A stretch of DNA of 64,000 nt from Streptomyces sp. CB02009 (GTDB taxonomy: Bacteria > Actinomycetota > Actinomycetes > Streptomycetales > Streptomycetaceae): contig NZ_LIVV01000007.1 in the NCBI RefSeq assembly GCF_001905825.1, forward strand, positions 62,001 to 126,000, given 5' to 3'. The position numbers were made by a program, and so were the translations under genes. Below are positions 9,304 through 18,490 of this stretch, one piece after another (position 1 is the stretch's first letter; each line of letters begins with the position of its first letter). The notes beneath the pieces are model-generated. The model saw nothing but the letters and a program-made list of their open reading frames with translations, did no database searches and was not told the DNA's origin.

Positions 9304-10533
9304 ATGCGTACCAGCAGTATTCGTCGGAGCCGTGCCCGAGCCACCGCCTCGGCCGCCTTGGGGATGCTGCTGGTGGGCATCGCTTCCGTTCCCGCCCACG
9401 CGGACGGTGTCCGCGACCGGCAGTGGCACCTGACCGCGATGGGCGCGGAGGAGATCTGGCAGCTCAGCACGGGCAAGGGCGTGACCGTCGCCGTCATCGA
9501 CTCCGGGGTGGACAGGAACAACCCGGACCTGCGGGGTCAGGTACTGGACGGCAAGGACTTCGCGACGGAGCAGTCGGGGGACCAGTTCACCGACTACCTC
9601 GGTCACGGCACGGGCATGGCCGGTCTGATCGCCGGTACCGGAGCGAGCGACGGCGGCAAGGGAGCCTTCGGCCTCGCACCGGGCGCGAAGATCCTGCCCG
9701 TGCGCGTTCCCGGACTGGAGGAGGGAACGGCCAGCATCGCCGAGAGCGACAGGGAGTTCAATCGCGTCGTCCCTCCGGCGATCAGGTACGCCGCCGATTC
9801 CGGAGCCAAGGTCATCAACGTCTCGCTCGGTGCCACCACGGGCTCGCGCGAACTCACCGACGCGGTGACGTACGCCCTGGACAAGGGCTCCCTGGTCTTC
9901 GCCTCCGTCGGCAACAGCGGCGACAAGTCCAACAAGCCGGAGTACCCGGGCGCGACCCCCGGTGTCGTCGGCGTCGGCGCCATCGACGAGAAGCTGAAGC
10001 GCGTTCCCGTCTCCCAGTACGGTCCGCAGGTCGACATGGTGTCCGCCGGCAAGGACGTCGTCGCCGCCTGCGGCGACGGCATCTGCAAGGGCACCGGCAC
10101 CAGTGACGCCACCGCCCTCGCCTCCGCAGCCGCCGCGCTCATCTGGTCGAAGCACCCCGACTGGACCAACAACCAGGTCCTGAAGGTCATGCTCAACACC
10201 ATCTCGCCGCCGACCGAGGGCGCCAAGCGCAGCGACTACATCGGCTACGGCGCCATCCGGCCGCTCCGGGCGCTCAAGACGCCCGGCGACCCCGGTCCGG
10301 CCGATGTCCGGCCCATCGACGACCTCGGCGAGACCGCGACGCCGTCCGCCTCCGCCTCGGCGGCCCCGGCCCCGGCGGAGTCCTCCGTCGCCCCCGCGCC
10401 CGCACCCGCCGCCACCCAGGCCGCCGGTGAAGACGGCGGAAACACCGGTCTCTGGATCGGCCTCGGTATCGGCGCAGTCGTGTTGATCGGTGCCGCCATC
10501 GCCGTACCCGTACTCCGTTCGCGGCGGGGCTGA
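9304..10533 (+). CDS. Mycosin-type (type VII secretion-associated) subtilisin-like serine protease
   Basis: The protein is 409 residues. A signal peptide ends near AHA (residue ~33). The S8 catalytic triad is D66 (VIDSGVD), H101 (GHGTGMAG) and S267 (GTSDATA), with the oxyanion Asn N204 (VGNSGD). A Pro/Ala linker (residues ~345-375) and a single C-terminal membrane helix follow (GLWIGLGIGAVVLIG, then RSRRG), so the protease faces outside the membrane. This is the MycP architecture. MycP proteases stabilise and regulate ESX secretion systems, yet no EccB/C/D/E gene is visible here. It sits between two WXG-like genes. Confidence 0.88.
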   Translation: MRTSSIRRSRARATASAALGMLLVGIASVPAHADGVRDRQWHLTAMGAEEIWQLSTGKGVTVAVIDSGVDRNNPDLRGQVLDGKDFATEQSGDQFTDYLGHGTGMAGLIAGTGASDGGKGAFGLAPGAKILPVRVPGLEEGTASIAESDREFNRVVPPAIRYAADSGAKVINVSLGATTGSRELTDAVTYALDKGSLVFASVGNSGDKSNKPEYPGATPGVVGVGAIDEKLKRVPVSQYGPQVDMVSAGKDVVAACGDGICKGTGTSDATALASAAAALIWSKHPDWTNNQVLKVMLNTISPPTEGAKRSDYIGYGAIRPLRALKTPGDPGPADVRPIDDLGETATPSASASAAPAPAESSVAPAPAPAATQAAGEDGGNTGLWIGLGIGAVVLIGAAIAVPVLRSRRG

Positions 10534-10581
10534 GCACACGCCCTGCCGCCGGACGTCCGTATCTCACCCATGGGGAAGTAG

Positions 10582-11004
10582 ATGTCTTTCGACGAGGAGT
10601 GGAGCCAGGTCCGCAGCGAGACCGCGGCGATGAGGCTCAACAGCGTGCCCGCCGAAGGCGGCGGTGGCGGTGGCGGTGGCGCCACCGACTACAAGGTGAC
10701 CTCCGCCGACCTCAAGGCCATCGGCAACGAGGCCCAGGAGCTCTACCACTGGTTCGAGCGGGACGCCTTCCACGCGGGCGCCCAGACGGACGCGGCGGCC
10801 AAGAGCCTCGACGGCGACGGCTTCCAGACCGGATCGGCCATGTGGACCATGTGGGACATGTGGCGGGACCAGGCCGAGACCCTCATCAGCGCGTGCGCGC
10901 ACATCCACAACCACCTTGAGGACACGGTCACCAGCCACGCCAACCACGAAGAAGTGCTGATCACGAACTTCTCCATGGCCACGATCGACGAGCACTTCAA
11001 GTAG
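10582..11004 (+). CDS. WXG100-like helical protein of the type VII locus
   Basis: The 140-residue protein begins MSFDEEWSQV with a glycine run at residues ~26-33, echoing the start of the 512-residue WXG protein two genes upstream. The rest is predicted helix-turn-helix with aromatic residues near the turn (MWTMWDMWRD), then a second helix. There is no signal peptide or membrane segment. GGGGAAG lies just before the ATG. By size, fold and position it is a candidate secreted partner or chaperone for the larger substrates. It lacks a strict WxG triplet, so the family call is tentative. Confidence 0.6.
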   Translation: MSFDEEWSQVRSETAAMRLNSVPAEGGGGGGGGATDYKVTSADLKAIGNEAQELYHWFERDAFHAGAQTDAAAKSLDGDGFQTGSAMWTMWDMWRDQAETLISACAHIHNHLEDTVTSHANHEEVLITNFSMATIDEHFK

Positions 11005-11068
11005 GCCGACGGAACGGCACGCACGGCACGGCACGGCGCGGTACGAAACGGCTGACGAGGGACGTTAG

Positions 11069-13387
11069 ATGCTGAAGTTCGACCAGGTTCTCCACGCTCG
11101 GCTCGGAAGCCTCCAGGAGGCCTCCTCTGTCTGGTCGGAGGCGGTGTCCAAGCTGGAGAAGAGCAAGGACAAGGCCGAGACCGGCCTCAAGGGCAAGGCG
11201 GAGAAGGCGGATTGGAAGGGCGAGAACGCCGGGGTGACCCAGGCGTTCGTCAGGAAGACCGCCAAGGAGTTCGGTGACGCCCTCATCGGGGCGACCAGCA
11301 TCCGCAACATCCTGCGTGACGCCCACACCGAGTTCCAGGCGGCGAAGAGCGAGCTGGAGAAGCTGGTCGCGGAGGCGCCGGGCAAGGGCATCCGCATCGA
11401 CCAGGACGGTGTCGTCAGCTACCTGATCCACCCCGACCGGCGGGCCAAGGACTACGACGGCCCCAAGCCCGAACAGGCCGACTTCGAGGCGACGCGGTCG
11501 GCGATCAAGGCGGCGATCGACCGGGCGAACAACGCCGACGACGTCGCGTCCCGCGCGCTGCGCGGTCTCGTCGGGACGGACAAGAACAACTTCTCCGGGA
11601 CGCGTTACGACTCGCTCGGCGCCGCCTCGAAGGCGCAGGACGCCGAGGACGCGCACGCCGCCTACGAGCTGTACAAGAAGGGCGACGAGGCCACCCCGGC
11701 GGAGATCGACCGGCTCAACGCCCTCTTCAAGGCTAACCAGAAGGACCCGTACTTCGCCGAGAAGTTCGCCCTGGAGGTCGGGCCGAAGGGCAGCATGGAG
11801 TACTGGGCCGACATGGGCGACCCGAGCGACGGCTCGCGCCTCGGTGTCGACCACCGGGACAAGCTGAAGGAGCTCCAGACGAACTGGAGCATGACGCTCG
11901 CCACCGCCACCCACTCCACCAGCCCCGAGATGGAGCAGTGGAAGGCCGACGTCATCAAGGCCGGCGGCGAGCCCATCCAGACGCGCGGCACCAGCCCGTA
12001 CGGCTTCCAGGTCATGAGCAACCTGATGCGGGTCGGCGACTACGACGACAAGTTCCTCAAGGACTACGGCAACGGGCTCGTCATCACCGAGCGGAAGATG
12101 ACGCACGACGGCCGGCTGCCCGCCGACCGCGCCTGGCACGCCATGGGCGGCATGCCGAGCCACCTGAACTGGCAGGGCGGCGACCTCGGCAACGATCCCA
12201 TGATCGGCTTCATGGAGGGGCTCGGGCACAACCCGAAGGCGTCGACGGACTTCTTCAACGGCAGCATCGACCTCACGCCCGAGAACTCCAAGGACGACAA
12301 GAAGATCGACCCGTTCGACTACTTCACCAAGGACCGCGAGTGGCCCGAGGAGCTCAACGACAAGGGTGACAGGACCAAGGAGCCCGGCTACAACGCGCTC
12401 GGCCACGCCCTGGAGTCCGCGACCACCGGCCACCCGTACGACGCCGACACCGAGGGCCTCAAGGACGTACGGACCAAGGAGAACGCCGAGGTCATGCAGA
12501 AGGTCGTCGAGCGGTACGGCGACGACCCCAAGTACATGCACAAGCAGCCGGGCATCGACGACAGCCTGGGCAAGATGGGTGCCGCCTACATCGACGAGCT
12601 GAACCGCTCCCTGGAGACGGACAGCGACACGACGATGGAGGAGAAGAAGAACTCCCCCTTCGGTTACAACGACGACAAGGGCAAGTCCCGCTTCGGCGAG
12701 GAGTTCGACACCGGGCTGCTCTGGAACCGCGGCGACGCCGTCAACTTCATGGGCATCGTGTCCCAGAGCGAGACCGGCCACGCCACTCTCTCGGCGGCCG
12801 AGACGCTCTACACGACGAGCGTCCTCGACGAGGTCGGCCCCAAGCCCGGGTCCACCTTCGACGAGCGCGACCTCACCGACGCCCGCACCACGCTCCGCAT
12901 CGGGTCCGAGGCGCAGGGAATCATGGACGAGTCCCGCATGGCGCAGATCGACAAGGACTACGAGAAGGACTCCGAGGAGCACAAGAAGGCCGTCGGCCGG
13001 ACGACCGAATGGGTCAAGTTCGGGGTCGGCGCGGCCGCCGCGGGCGGTGTCGTCGCTCTGACCGGCGGTGCCGGTGGCGTACTCGTACCGCTGGCCGCCG
13101 AGACGGTGGGCGGGGCCGTGACGACCTTCATCGGCATGGAGGCCGACGACATGGCCGAGAAGTACGAGAAGGACGAGCTGCTCAAGAAGAAGTCGGACGA
13201 CCTGAAGGACGAGGCACTGGCCATGGGCAAGGAGAACTCGCTCCGCCCCGGCATCGCCTACGCGAACGCGCCCGGCTGGAGCGAGCGTGACCGCAACTAC
13301 CTCGACGAGATGCTGGTCGACGAGGTCCGTGACGCACGCCTGCACGCCCGGGACAACTCGCTCCCCGACCCGTACGAGAAGAAGTGA
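11069..13387 (+). CDS. Large WXG-domain protein with C-terminal hydrophobic hairpin, possible T7SS effector
   Basis: The protein is 772 residues. The N-terminal ~110 residues are a WXG helical hairpin with turn W49-K-G51. The long middle (residues ~115-635) is charged, soluble and has no domain I recognise. Residues ~645-690 are a Gly/Ala-rich hydrophobic pair (GVGAAAAGGVVALTGGAGG, then VGGAVTTFIGMEA), followed by a charged tail. The shape resembles polymorphic T7SS toxins or pore-forming LXG/WXG effectors, but I find no known toxin motif. Its stop overlaps the lipoprotein start, as in effector-immunity pairs. That relationship is an inference only. Confidence 0.6.
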   Translation: MLKFDQVLHARLGSLQEASSVWSEAVSKLEKSKDKAETGLKGKAEKADWKGENAGVTQAFVRKTAKEFGDALIGATSIRNILRDAHTEFQAAKSELEKLVAEAPGKGIRIDQDGVVSYLIHPDRRAKDYDGPKPEQADFEATRSAIKAAIDRANNADDVASRALRGLVGTDKNNFSGTRYDSLGAASKAQDAEDAHAAYELYKKGDEATPAEIDRLNALFKANQKDPYFAEKFALEVGPKGSMEYWADMGDPSDGSRLGVDHRDKLKELQTNWSMTLATATHSTSPEMEQWKADVIKAGGEPIQTRGTSPYGFQVMSNLMRVGDYDDKFLKDYGNGLVITERKMTHDGRLPADRAWHAMGGMPSHLNWQGGDLGNDPMIGFMEGLGHNPKASTDFFNGSIDLTPENSKDDKKIDPFDYFTKDREWPEELNDKGDRTKEPGYNALGHALESATTGHPYDADTEGLKDVRTKENAEVMQKVVERYGDDPKYMHKQPGIDDSLGKMGAAYIDELNRSLETDSDTTMEEKKNSPFGYNDDKGKSRFGEEFDTGLLWNRGDAVNFMGIVSQSETGHATLSAAETLYTTSVLDEVGPKPGSTFDERDLTDARTTLRIGSEAQGIMDESRMAQIDKDYEKDSEEHKKAVGRTTEWVKFGVGAAAAGGVVALTGGAGGVLVPLAAETVGGAVTTFIGMEADDMAEKYEKDELLKKKSDDLKDEALAMGKENSLRPGIAYANAPGWSERDRNYLDEMLVDEVRDARLHARDNSLPDPYEKK

Positions 13388-14073
13388 CGCACATGCGGTC
13401 CGCGCTGACGCGACTTGGGGCGGCTGCGGCCGTGGCCGCCCTCCTCACGAGCTGCTCCGGGGGGAACGACGGCGGCGCCGGTACGAACGAACCCAGCGGC
13501 CTGTCGGCGAGCCAGGTGTGCCGGGGCGCCTTCGCCGAGGACGCCGCCGCCACGGCCGCCCTGAAGGCCGTCATGGGCAGTGGCCGCTTCGACGACGGCC
13601 TCGCGAAGTCGGAACCGGACAAGGCCCTCGAAGAGCTGCGCAAGGCCTCCCCGGAACAGTGGGCCGAGTCCTACCGGCCGGAGCCGCGGCGGTACTGCTG
13701 GTTCTGGCCTGTTGAGGACGGCGGCAGCGAGAAGGACCTCCAGGTCCAGCTGAGCCCGGCCAAGTCCGCCCCGGGGTTGCTTCCGGAGCACGCCAAGAAG
13801 GTGACCTCCTACGCCTCGGGGCTGCAGGCCTACGCCTCCTCCGGCTTCAGCAGGGTCTACTTCTCCTGCCGTATGAAGTCGCCCGCTCACGAGATCGTCG
13901 TCGAGACGGTGGTGCGGGGCCCGGCCGGCATCCCGGACGCGGATCCGGACCAGCGGACCCGGCTGATCACCCTCGCCAACGCGGCGGCCCGGCAGGTCTC
14001 CAAGGAGCTGGGCTGTGAGAAGGACGGGCTCGCGACGGGCACGCCCTCGCCCACCGCGCATCCGACGTCCTGA
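13384..14073 (+). CDS. Lipoprotein of the type VII locus
   Basis: The protein is 229 residues. The signal peptide ends in a lipobox, LLTSC, followed by SGGNDGG, so the mature protein should be tethered to the outer face of the membrane. It has two further cysteines around the SYRPEPRRYCWFW and VYFSCRMK segments that could form a disulfide. The GTG start overlaps the preceding TGA; an ATG at 13393 is the alternative. No named domain is recognised. The coupling with the 772-residue WXG protein suggests a partner or protective (immunity) role, unproven. It converges with the kinase gene 6 bp away. Confidence 0.75.
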   Translation: MTHMRSALTRLGAAAAVAALLTSCSGGNDGGAGTNEPSGLSASQVCRGAFAEDAAATAALKAVMGSGRFDDGLAKSEPDKALEELRKASPEQWAESYRPEPRRYCWFWPVEDGGSEKDLQVQLSPAKSAPGLLPEHAKKVTSYASGLQAYASSGFSRVYFSCRMKSPAHEIVVETVVRGPAGIPDADPDQRTRLITLANAAARQVSKELGCEKDGLATGTPSPTAHPTS

Positions 14074-14079
14074 GGGCGC

Positions 14080-16182
14080 CTACACCCCGAGCACCGGAAG
14101 CGCTCCGATCCGGCCGCCGCGGGCGATGAAGACGCGGTTGCCGTCGCTCGCCAGCTGGTAGGTGCCCTGGCGCTGCATCGTGATGGTGAAGAGGCGCGCG
14201 TGGGTGGCCTTGTGGACGACCTGGATGCTGCTGTTGTCGGGGGCGTGCAGCCAGACCGTCGCGCCCTCGACGGCCGGCGGGTTGACGGTGCCGGGGCCCG
14301 TGCCGTCCATGACCTCGTACCAGTCGGAGACGGGGAAGCGGACGTCCTTCATGGTGGAGTACCGGTAGGCGTTGTACCGGTTCATCGCGAAGACGAGCTC
14401 GCCGGTGGCGGTCGGCGTGCCCCAGAAGCCCGCGGTGCTGCCGGCCTCCTCCTCCCACAGGAAGTCGCCGCGGTCGAGGCGGCGGGCCGTCAGCTTGCGG
14501 CCGCCGAAGTAGGCGGCGTTGTTGGTGCCGAGGGCCGGTGCCTGGCCCTCGGTGCCCTGGTCCTTGATCTCCCAGTCCGTCTCGCCCGTCTCCGTGTACA
14601 GGGCGGCGCAGTGGCCGTCCCTGCCGTGGATGACCAGCCGCTTCCGTCCCACGACCGCCTTCGCGGGGCCGTGCGGGGAGCGCTCCGACGTCATCGGGCG
14701 CGTCCAGGTGGTGGCCAGGGTCCAGGCGTCGACGGCCCGCAGCCGGTTGTCGGTCGTCACCAGGTAGACGTGCGTGTCGTCCGCGGCGATGACGGCGTCG
14801 ACATCGGACTGCGTCTGCCAGACGGGCGTGCCGGTGGAGGCGACGAACGCGCACAGGACGCCGTTGACGTCGACACCGACGACGAGCCGGTCGGCGACGG
14901 AGACGAACCCGGCCTCCGCGTCGATGTCCTCGGCCCGCCAGCGTTCCTTGCCGTTCGTGACGGACAGCGCGAGCAGGCCGCCCGCCTTCGCCTGCACGAC
15001 CACCACATCCCGTACCGGCAGCGGCAGTTCGCCCTCGGCCGCCGTCACGTCGAGCGGCCCCCACAGTGCCTTCGGGGACTCGCCCGGCTTCATGTCGACG
15101 GCCGAGACGAACGCGGCCTCGGGGGTGGCCGCGGCGGGCGGCACATCGGCCGTGGGCGACTTCTCCGCCCCGCCGCGGTTCAGCCACCAGGCGCCCGCCC
15201 CGCCGCCGGCGCCCAGGACCGCCACGCCCACGGCGGCGCCGGTGAGGAAGCGGCGCCGGGACGGCGAGCCGGAGGCGACGACGGTGTCGGCCGGCGCGGC
15301 CAGGCGCTTCGTGGCCGTCTCGCGGCGCCTGATGTCGTCGGCGAGCGGCCCCTTGCGCCAGGCGCGGTCCGCGCCCTTCGGCGGGGCGAAGGCCTCGGCG
15401 ACCTGCGGCGGCCCCGGGCGGTGCGCCGGGTCCTTCGCCAGGCACGGCGCGATCAACTCCCGCAGCTCCGGCGGGACCTGGCTCAGGTCGGCCGTGCCGT
15501 GCACGACCTCGTACTGGACGGCCGGCACGTGGGCGCCGTCGAAGGCGCGCCGCCCGCTCGCCGCGTACACGAGGACCGCGCCGAGCGAGAAGACGTCCGA
15601 GGCCGGTCCGACCCGCTGTCCGAGGACCTGCTCGGGCGCCCCGTACCCCGGGGTGACCGGGATCTGGCCCGTCGTCGTCAGGGTGAGGCCGTGCTCGGGG
15701 CGGGCGATGCCGAAGTCGATGATCCGCGGGCCCGTGGAGGTGAGCACGATGTTCGCGGGCTTGAGGTCGCGGTGGATCAGGCCGGCCGCGTGGATGTCGT
15801 GCAGCGTGCGGGCGAGCTGGGCCGCGAGCGCGCGGACCGCCGGCACGTCCATCGGCCCGTACGCCCGGACCGCCTCGTCGAGCGTCGGCCCGGCGAGGAA
15901 CTCGGCGGCGATCCACGGGCGTCCGCCCTCGGTCTGCGCCCCGAGGACCCGGGCCACGCCCGTGCTGGTGACGGCCCGCGCCATGTCGGCCTCGCGGACG
16001 AAGCGCTGGGCGAGGTGCTGGTCGTGGGCGAGTTCGGGCCGCAGCACCTTGACGGCCGCGGGTGCGCCGTCGCCGTCCCGGCCGACGTACACCTTGCCCA
16101 TGCCGCCCTCGCCGAGGACACCGAGCAGGCGGTACGGGCCGAGCCGGAGCGGGTCGCCGGTGGCGAGGGGCTGAGTGGTCAC
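14080..16182 (-). CDS. Ser/Thr protein kinase with extracellular PQQ-like beta-propeller
   Basis: The protein is 700 residues from a GTG start. The N-terminal Hanks-type kinase (residues ~15-265) is intact: glycine loop GEGGMGKVY, ATP lysine K45, catalytic D139 in HRDLKPAN, DFG and GAPEQ. A twin-arginine-like motif, SRRRFLT (R309-R311), directly precedes one hydrophobic helix (AAVGVAVLGAGGG). The C-terminal ~350 residues are repeats of the PQQ/quinoprotein propeller type, predicted outside the cell. It could couple an extracellular signal to cytoplasmic phosphorylation. It is last in a run of three kinase-family genes and converges on the type VII locus. Confidence 0.9.
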   Translation of the reverse strand: MTTQPLATGDPLRLGPYRLLGVLGEGGMGKVYVGRDGDGAPAAVKVLRPELAHDQHLAQRFVREADMARAVTSTGVARVLGAQTEGGRPWIAAEFLAGPTLDEAVRAYGPMDVPAVRALAAQLARTLHDIHAAGLIHRDLKPANIVLTSTGPRIIDFGIARPEHGLTLTTTGQIPVTPGYGAPEQVLGQRVGPASDVFSLGAVLVYAASGRRAFDGAHVPAVQYEVVHGTADLSQVPPELRELIAPCLAKDPAHRPGPPQVAEAFAPPKGADRAWRKGPLADDIRRRETATKRLAAPADTVVASGSPSRRRFLTGAAVGVAVLGAGGGAGAWWLNRGGAEKSPTADVPPAAATPEAAFVSAVDMKPGESPKALWGPLDVTAAEGELPLPVRDVVVVQAKAGGLLALSVTNGKERWRAEDIDAEAGFVSVADRLVVGVDVNGVLCAFVASTGTPVWQTQSDVDAVIAADDTHVYLVTTDNRLRAVDAWTLATTWTRPMTSERSPHGPAKAVVGRKRLVIHGRDGHCAALYTETGETDWEIKDQGTEGQAPALGTNNAAYFGGRKLTARRLDRGDFLWEEEAGSTAGFWGTPTATGELVFAMNRYNAYRYSTMKDVRFPVSDWYEVMDGTGPGTVNPPAVEGATVWLHAPDNSSIQVVHKATHARLFTITMQRQGTYQLASDGNRVFIARGGRIGALPVLGV

Positions 16183-16246
16183 GGGGTTCTCCGGTGAGGG
16201 GCTGGGGGGAGGACGGGGCGAGGGCGGGGCGAGGTGCGAGGAAGGG

Positions 16247-18436
16247 TCAGACGAGAGGGAGGGCCACGACGGACGTCTCGCCCGCGCCGATGACGCGCGT
16301 CCGTTCCTTGTCGGTGACGAACCGGGTGGCGTCCGTTTCGAACACCCACACCGAGCGGCCGGTGTCCGGGTCGACCGCGCTCAGCCCGCCGCGTACGGGC
16401 GCGTACACATATCTCTCGCCGACCACGGGAGGGGAGAAGAAGTCGGGTGTCAGCGAGCGGCCGGAGGGCGACTCCGTCCAGCGCCTGGAACCGTAGTCGG
16501 CCGTGACGGCCAGAAGCCCCGGGGTGTCCCTGTCCTCCTGTGCGTAGACGACCCCGCTCGCGACGGCCGGAACGCCGTACGAGGTGGCGGCGGAGCCGGA
16601 GCCGTACTCCCAGGCGATCCCGCCGTCGCTGAGGCGCAGCGCCCGGAGACGGTCCCCGCCGAAGTACGCGTGCCGCTCGTCGATCGCGAGGTGGCCGGGC
16701 TTGAAGGACTCGGATTCCTTCAGCGGCAGGCGACGCTCCCACAGCCGGCGTCCGGTCTGCGTGTCACGAGCCTGGACGAGGAAGGTCTTCCGGTCGCTGC
16801 TGTTCTTGCCCAGGATCAGCCGGCCGCCCGCCACCTGCGCCAGCCAGGGGCGGGCATTGGTGTCCGAGTGGGGGTGCCGCCATGCCTCCTTGCCCGTACG
16901 CAGGTTGACGGCGATCAGATGCCAGCCGGTCGTGTCGTCCTCGTCGTCCCGTCCGCCCACCCGGGAGGAGGCGTAGAGCACGCCGCCCGCGGCGGTGAGG
17001 AGTTCCGTGCCGAACTGGGACCCCTCGAAGCCCTTGAGCGTGATCATCCTCGCCGCTTCCTTGCCGGTGCGGGCGGCGAGCGTGCTGATCCGCAGGGCGG
17101 ACGGTCCTTCGAGCGGGTAGGTGGACATGTAGAAGTTCGTGCCGTCCGTGGTGACCTGCTTGGGGTCGGAGGCCCTCCTCTCCTCCCACAGCACCGTCCC
17201 GTTCTGCGGATCGAAGGCCCGGAGCGACACCGTCTCCGCGAACCCCACGACGCCCCCGGCGAGCAGCGGCATGACGCTCTCCTCGCGGTCCAGGGCGTCG
17301 CCCCGCCACAGCGCGGCGGGCGCGCCGTCCGAGGCGGTGGTGGCCGGGATCGCGGTGGGCCCCGTGGGCGTCGGCCCGGCCTTCGGGTCCTGCGGGGTGT
17401 CCCGTGAGCCCAGCCACGCCCACACCCCGCCCCCCGCCCCGGCCACCCCGAGCAGGCCCGCGCCGCCCAGCGAGAGCAGCCGGCGGCGGGAGAGCGGTGT
17501 GCCGGGGACCGTCTCGGCCACCGCCGAGCCCGCGGGGGCCGGCAGGCGGTGCGGGGCGTGGAGCCAGACGTCCGTGGCCCGGCGGGCGATGTCGGTGAGC
17601 AGCAGGGGCGGCAGGTGGTCGGCGAACTCGCCGTGCCCGTCGTGGAATCGGTCGATCAGCAGGCCCGTAGTGGGCCGGGCCGACGGGTCCTTCGCGAGGC
17701 AGGCCGCGAGGATCGGGACGAGCGCCTCCGGTACGCCGGTGAGGTCGGGATCCGCGTAGCGGACGCGGTAGAGGAGGTCGGCGGCGGAGCCCGTACCGAA
17801 GGGGCCGTGGCCGGTCGCGGCGAACACCAGGACGCCCGCGAGCGCGAACACGTCGCCTGCGGGCGGGTGTTCCTGCCCGCTCGCCTGCTCCGGCGACATG
17901 AACGCGGGCGTGCCGGCCGCCGCTCCCGTGCGGGTCAGACGGTCGTCGCCGGCCGCGCGCGCGATGCCGAAGTCGATGATCTTCGGTCCGTAGGCGGTGA
18001 CGAGGACGTTCGAGGGCTTGAGGTCCCGGTGCACCACGTCCGAGGAGTGCAGCTGCGCCAGCGCCCCGGCGAGGGCCGCGCCGAGGGCGCGGACCGTCGG
18101 CTCGGGGAGCGGACCGCCGAGCGCCACCGCGTCGTCGAGCGGCGGGCCGAGGACGTACTCGGTGGCCAGCCACGGCGTCTCGGCCAGCGGGTCCGCGTCG
18201 ACGACGGCCGCGCCGTGGCGCGCGCCGATGATCCGCGCCGCGTCCGTCTCCAGCCGGAAACGGGCCCGGAACGCCGGGTCGGTGGCGAGCCGCGCGTGCA
18301 CGGTCTTCAGGGCGACGGTACGACCGCCGGGGGTGCGCGCCAGGTAGACCGTGCCCATGCCGCCGGAACCGAGGCGGGCGATGAGCCGGTACGTGGCGAC
18401 CGAGGCCGGGTCGTCGTGGGTCAGGGGCGACAGCAT
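16247..18436 (-). CDS. Ser/Thr protein kinase with extracellular PQQ-like beta-propeller (second copy)
   Basis: The protein is 729 residues. The kinase domain (~16-280) has GSGGMGTVY, ATP lysine K44, HRDLKPSNVL, DFG and MSPEQ, so it should be active. The SRRRLLS motif (R317-R319) precedes a single membrane helix. A ~390-residue propeller with repeated W-x-x-R/G-K-E-x-W-type blades (GKEAWRH, GRRLWERR, GGIAWEYG) follows on the outside. It lies 64 bp upstream of the other propeller kinase and 54 bp downstream of the pseudokinase, on one strand, and is probably a paralogous duplicate. The ligand of the propeller is unknown. Confidence 0.9.
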   Translation of the reverse strand: MLSPLTHDDPASVATYRLIARLGSGGMGTVYLARTPGGRTVALKTVHARLATDPAFRARFRLETDAARIIGARHGAAVVDADPLAETPWLATEYVLGPPLDDAVALGGPLPEPTVRALGAALAGALAQLHSSDVVHRDLKPSNVLVTAYGPKIIDFGIARAAGDDRLTRTGAAAGTPAFMSPEQASGQEHPPAGDVFALAGVLVFAATGHGPFGTGSAADLLYRVRYADPDLTGVPEALVPILAACLAKDPSARPTTGLLIDRFHDGHGEFADHLPPLLLTDIARRATDVWLHAPHRLPAPAGSAVAETVPGTPLSRRRLLSLGGAGLLGVAGAGGGVWAWLGSRDTPQDPKAGPTPTGPTAIPATTASDGAPAALWRGDALDREESVMPLLAGGVVGFAETVSLRAFDPQNGTVLWEERRASDPKQVTTDGTNFYMSTYPLEGPSALRISTLAARTGKEAARMITLKGFEGSQFGTELLTAAGGVLYASSRVGGRDDEDDTTGWHLIAVNLRTGKEAWRHPHSDTNARPWLAQVAGGRLILGKNSSDRKTFLVQARDTQTGRRLWERRLPLKESESFKPGHLAIDERHAYFGGDRLRALRLSDGGIAWEYGSGSAATSYGVPAVASGVVYAQEDRDTPGLLAVTADYGSRRWTESPSGRSLTPDFFSPPVVGERYVYAPVRGGLSAVDPDTGRSVWVFETDATRFVTDKERTRVIGAGETSVVALPLV

Positions 18437-18490
18437 GGATGAGGTCCGTCAGGTCCGAGGGCGGGAGGAGGAGAGGGGCGTGCCCGGGCG

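Noticed and set aside
10997..13345. A 782-codon minus-strand frame opposite the large WXG gene
   Set aside because: Composition is Val/Leu/Gly/Arg shadow type, with no ribosome site; the plus-strand gene fits the operon.
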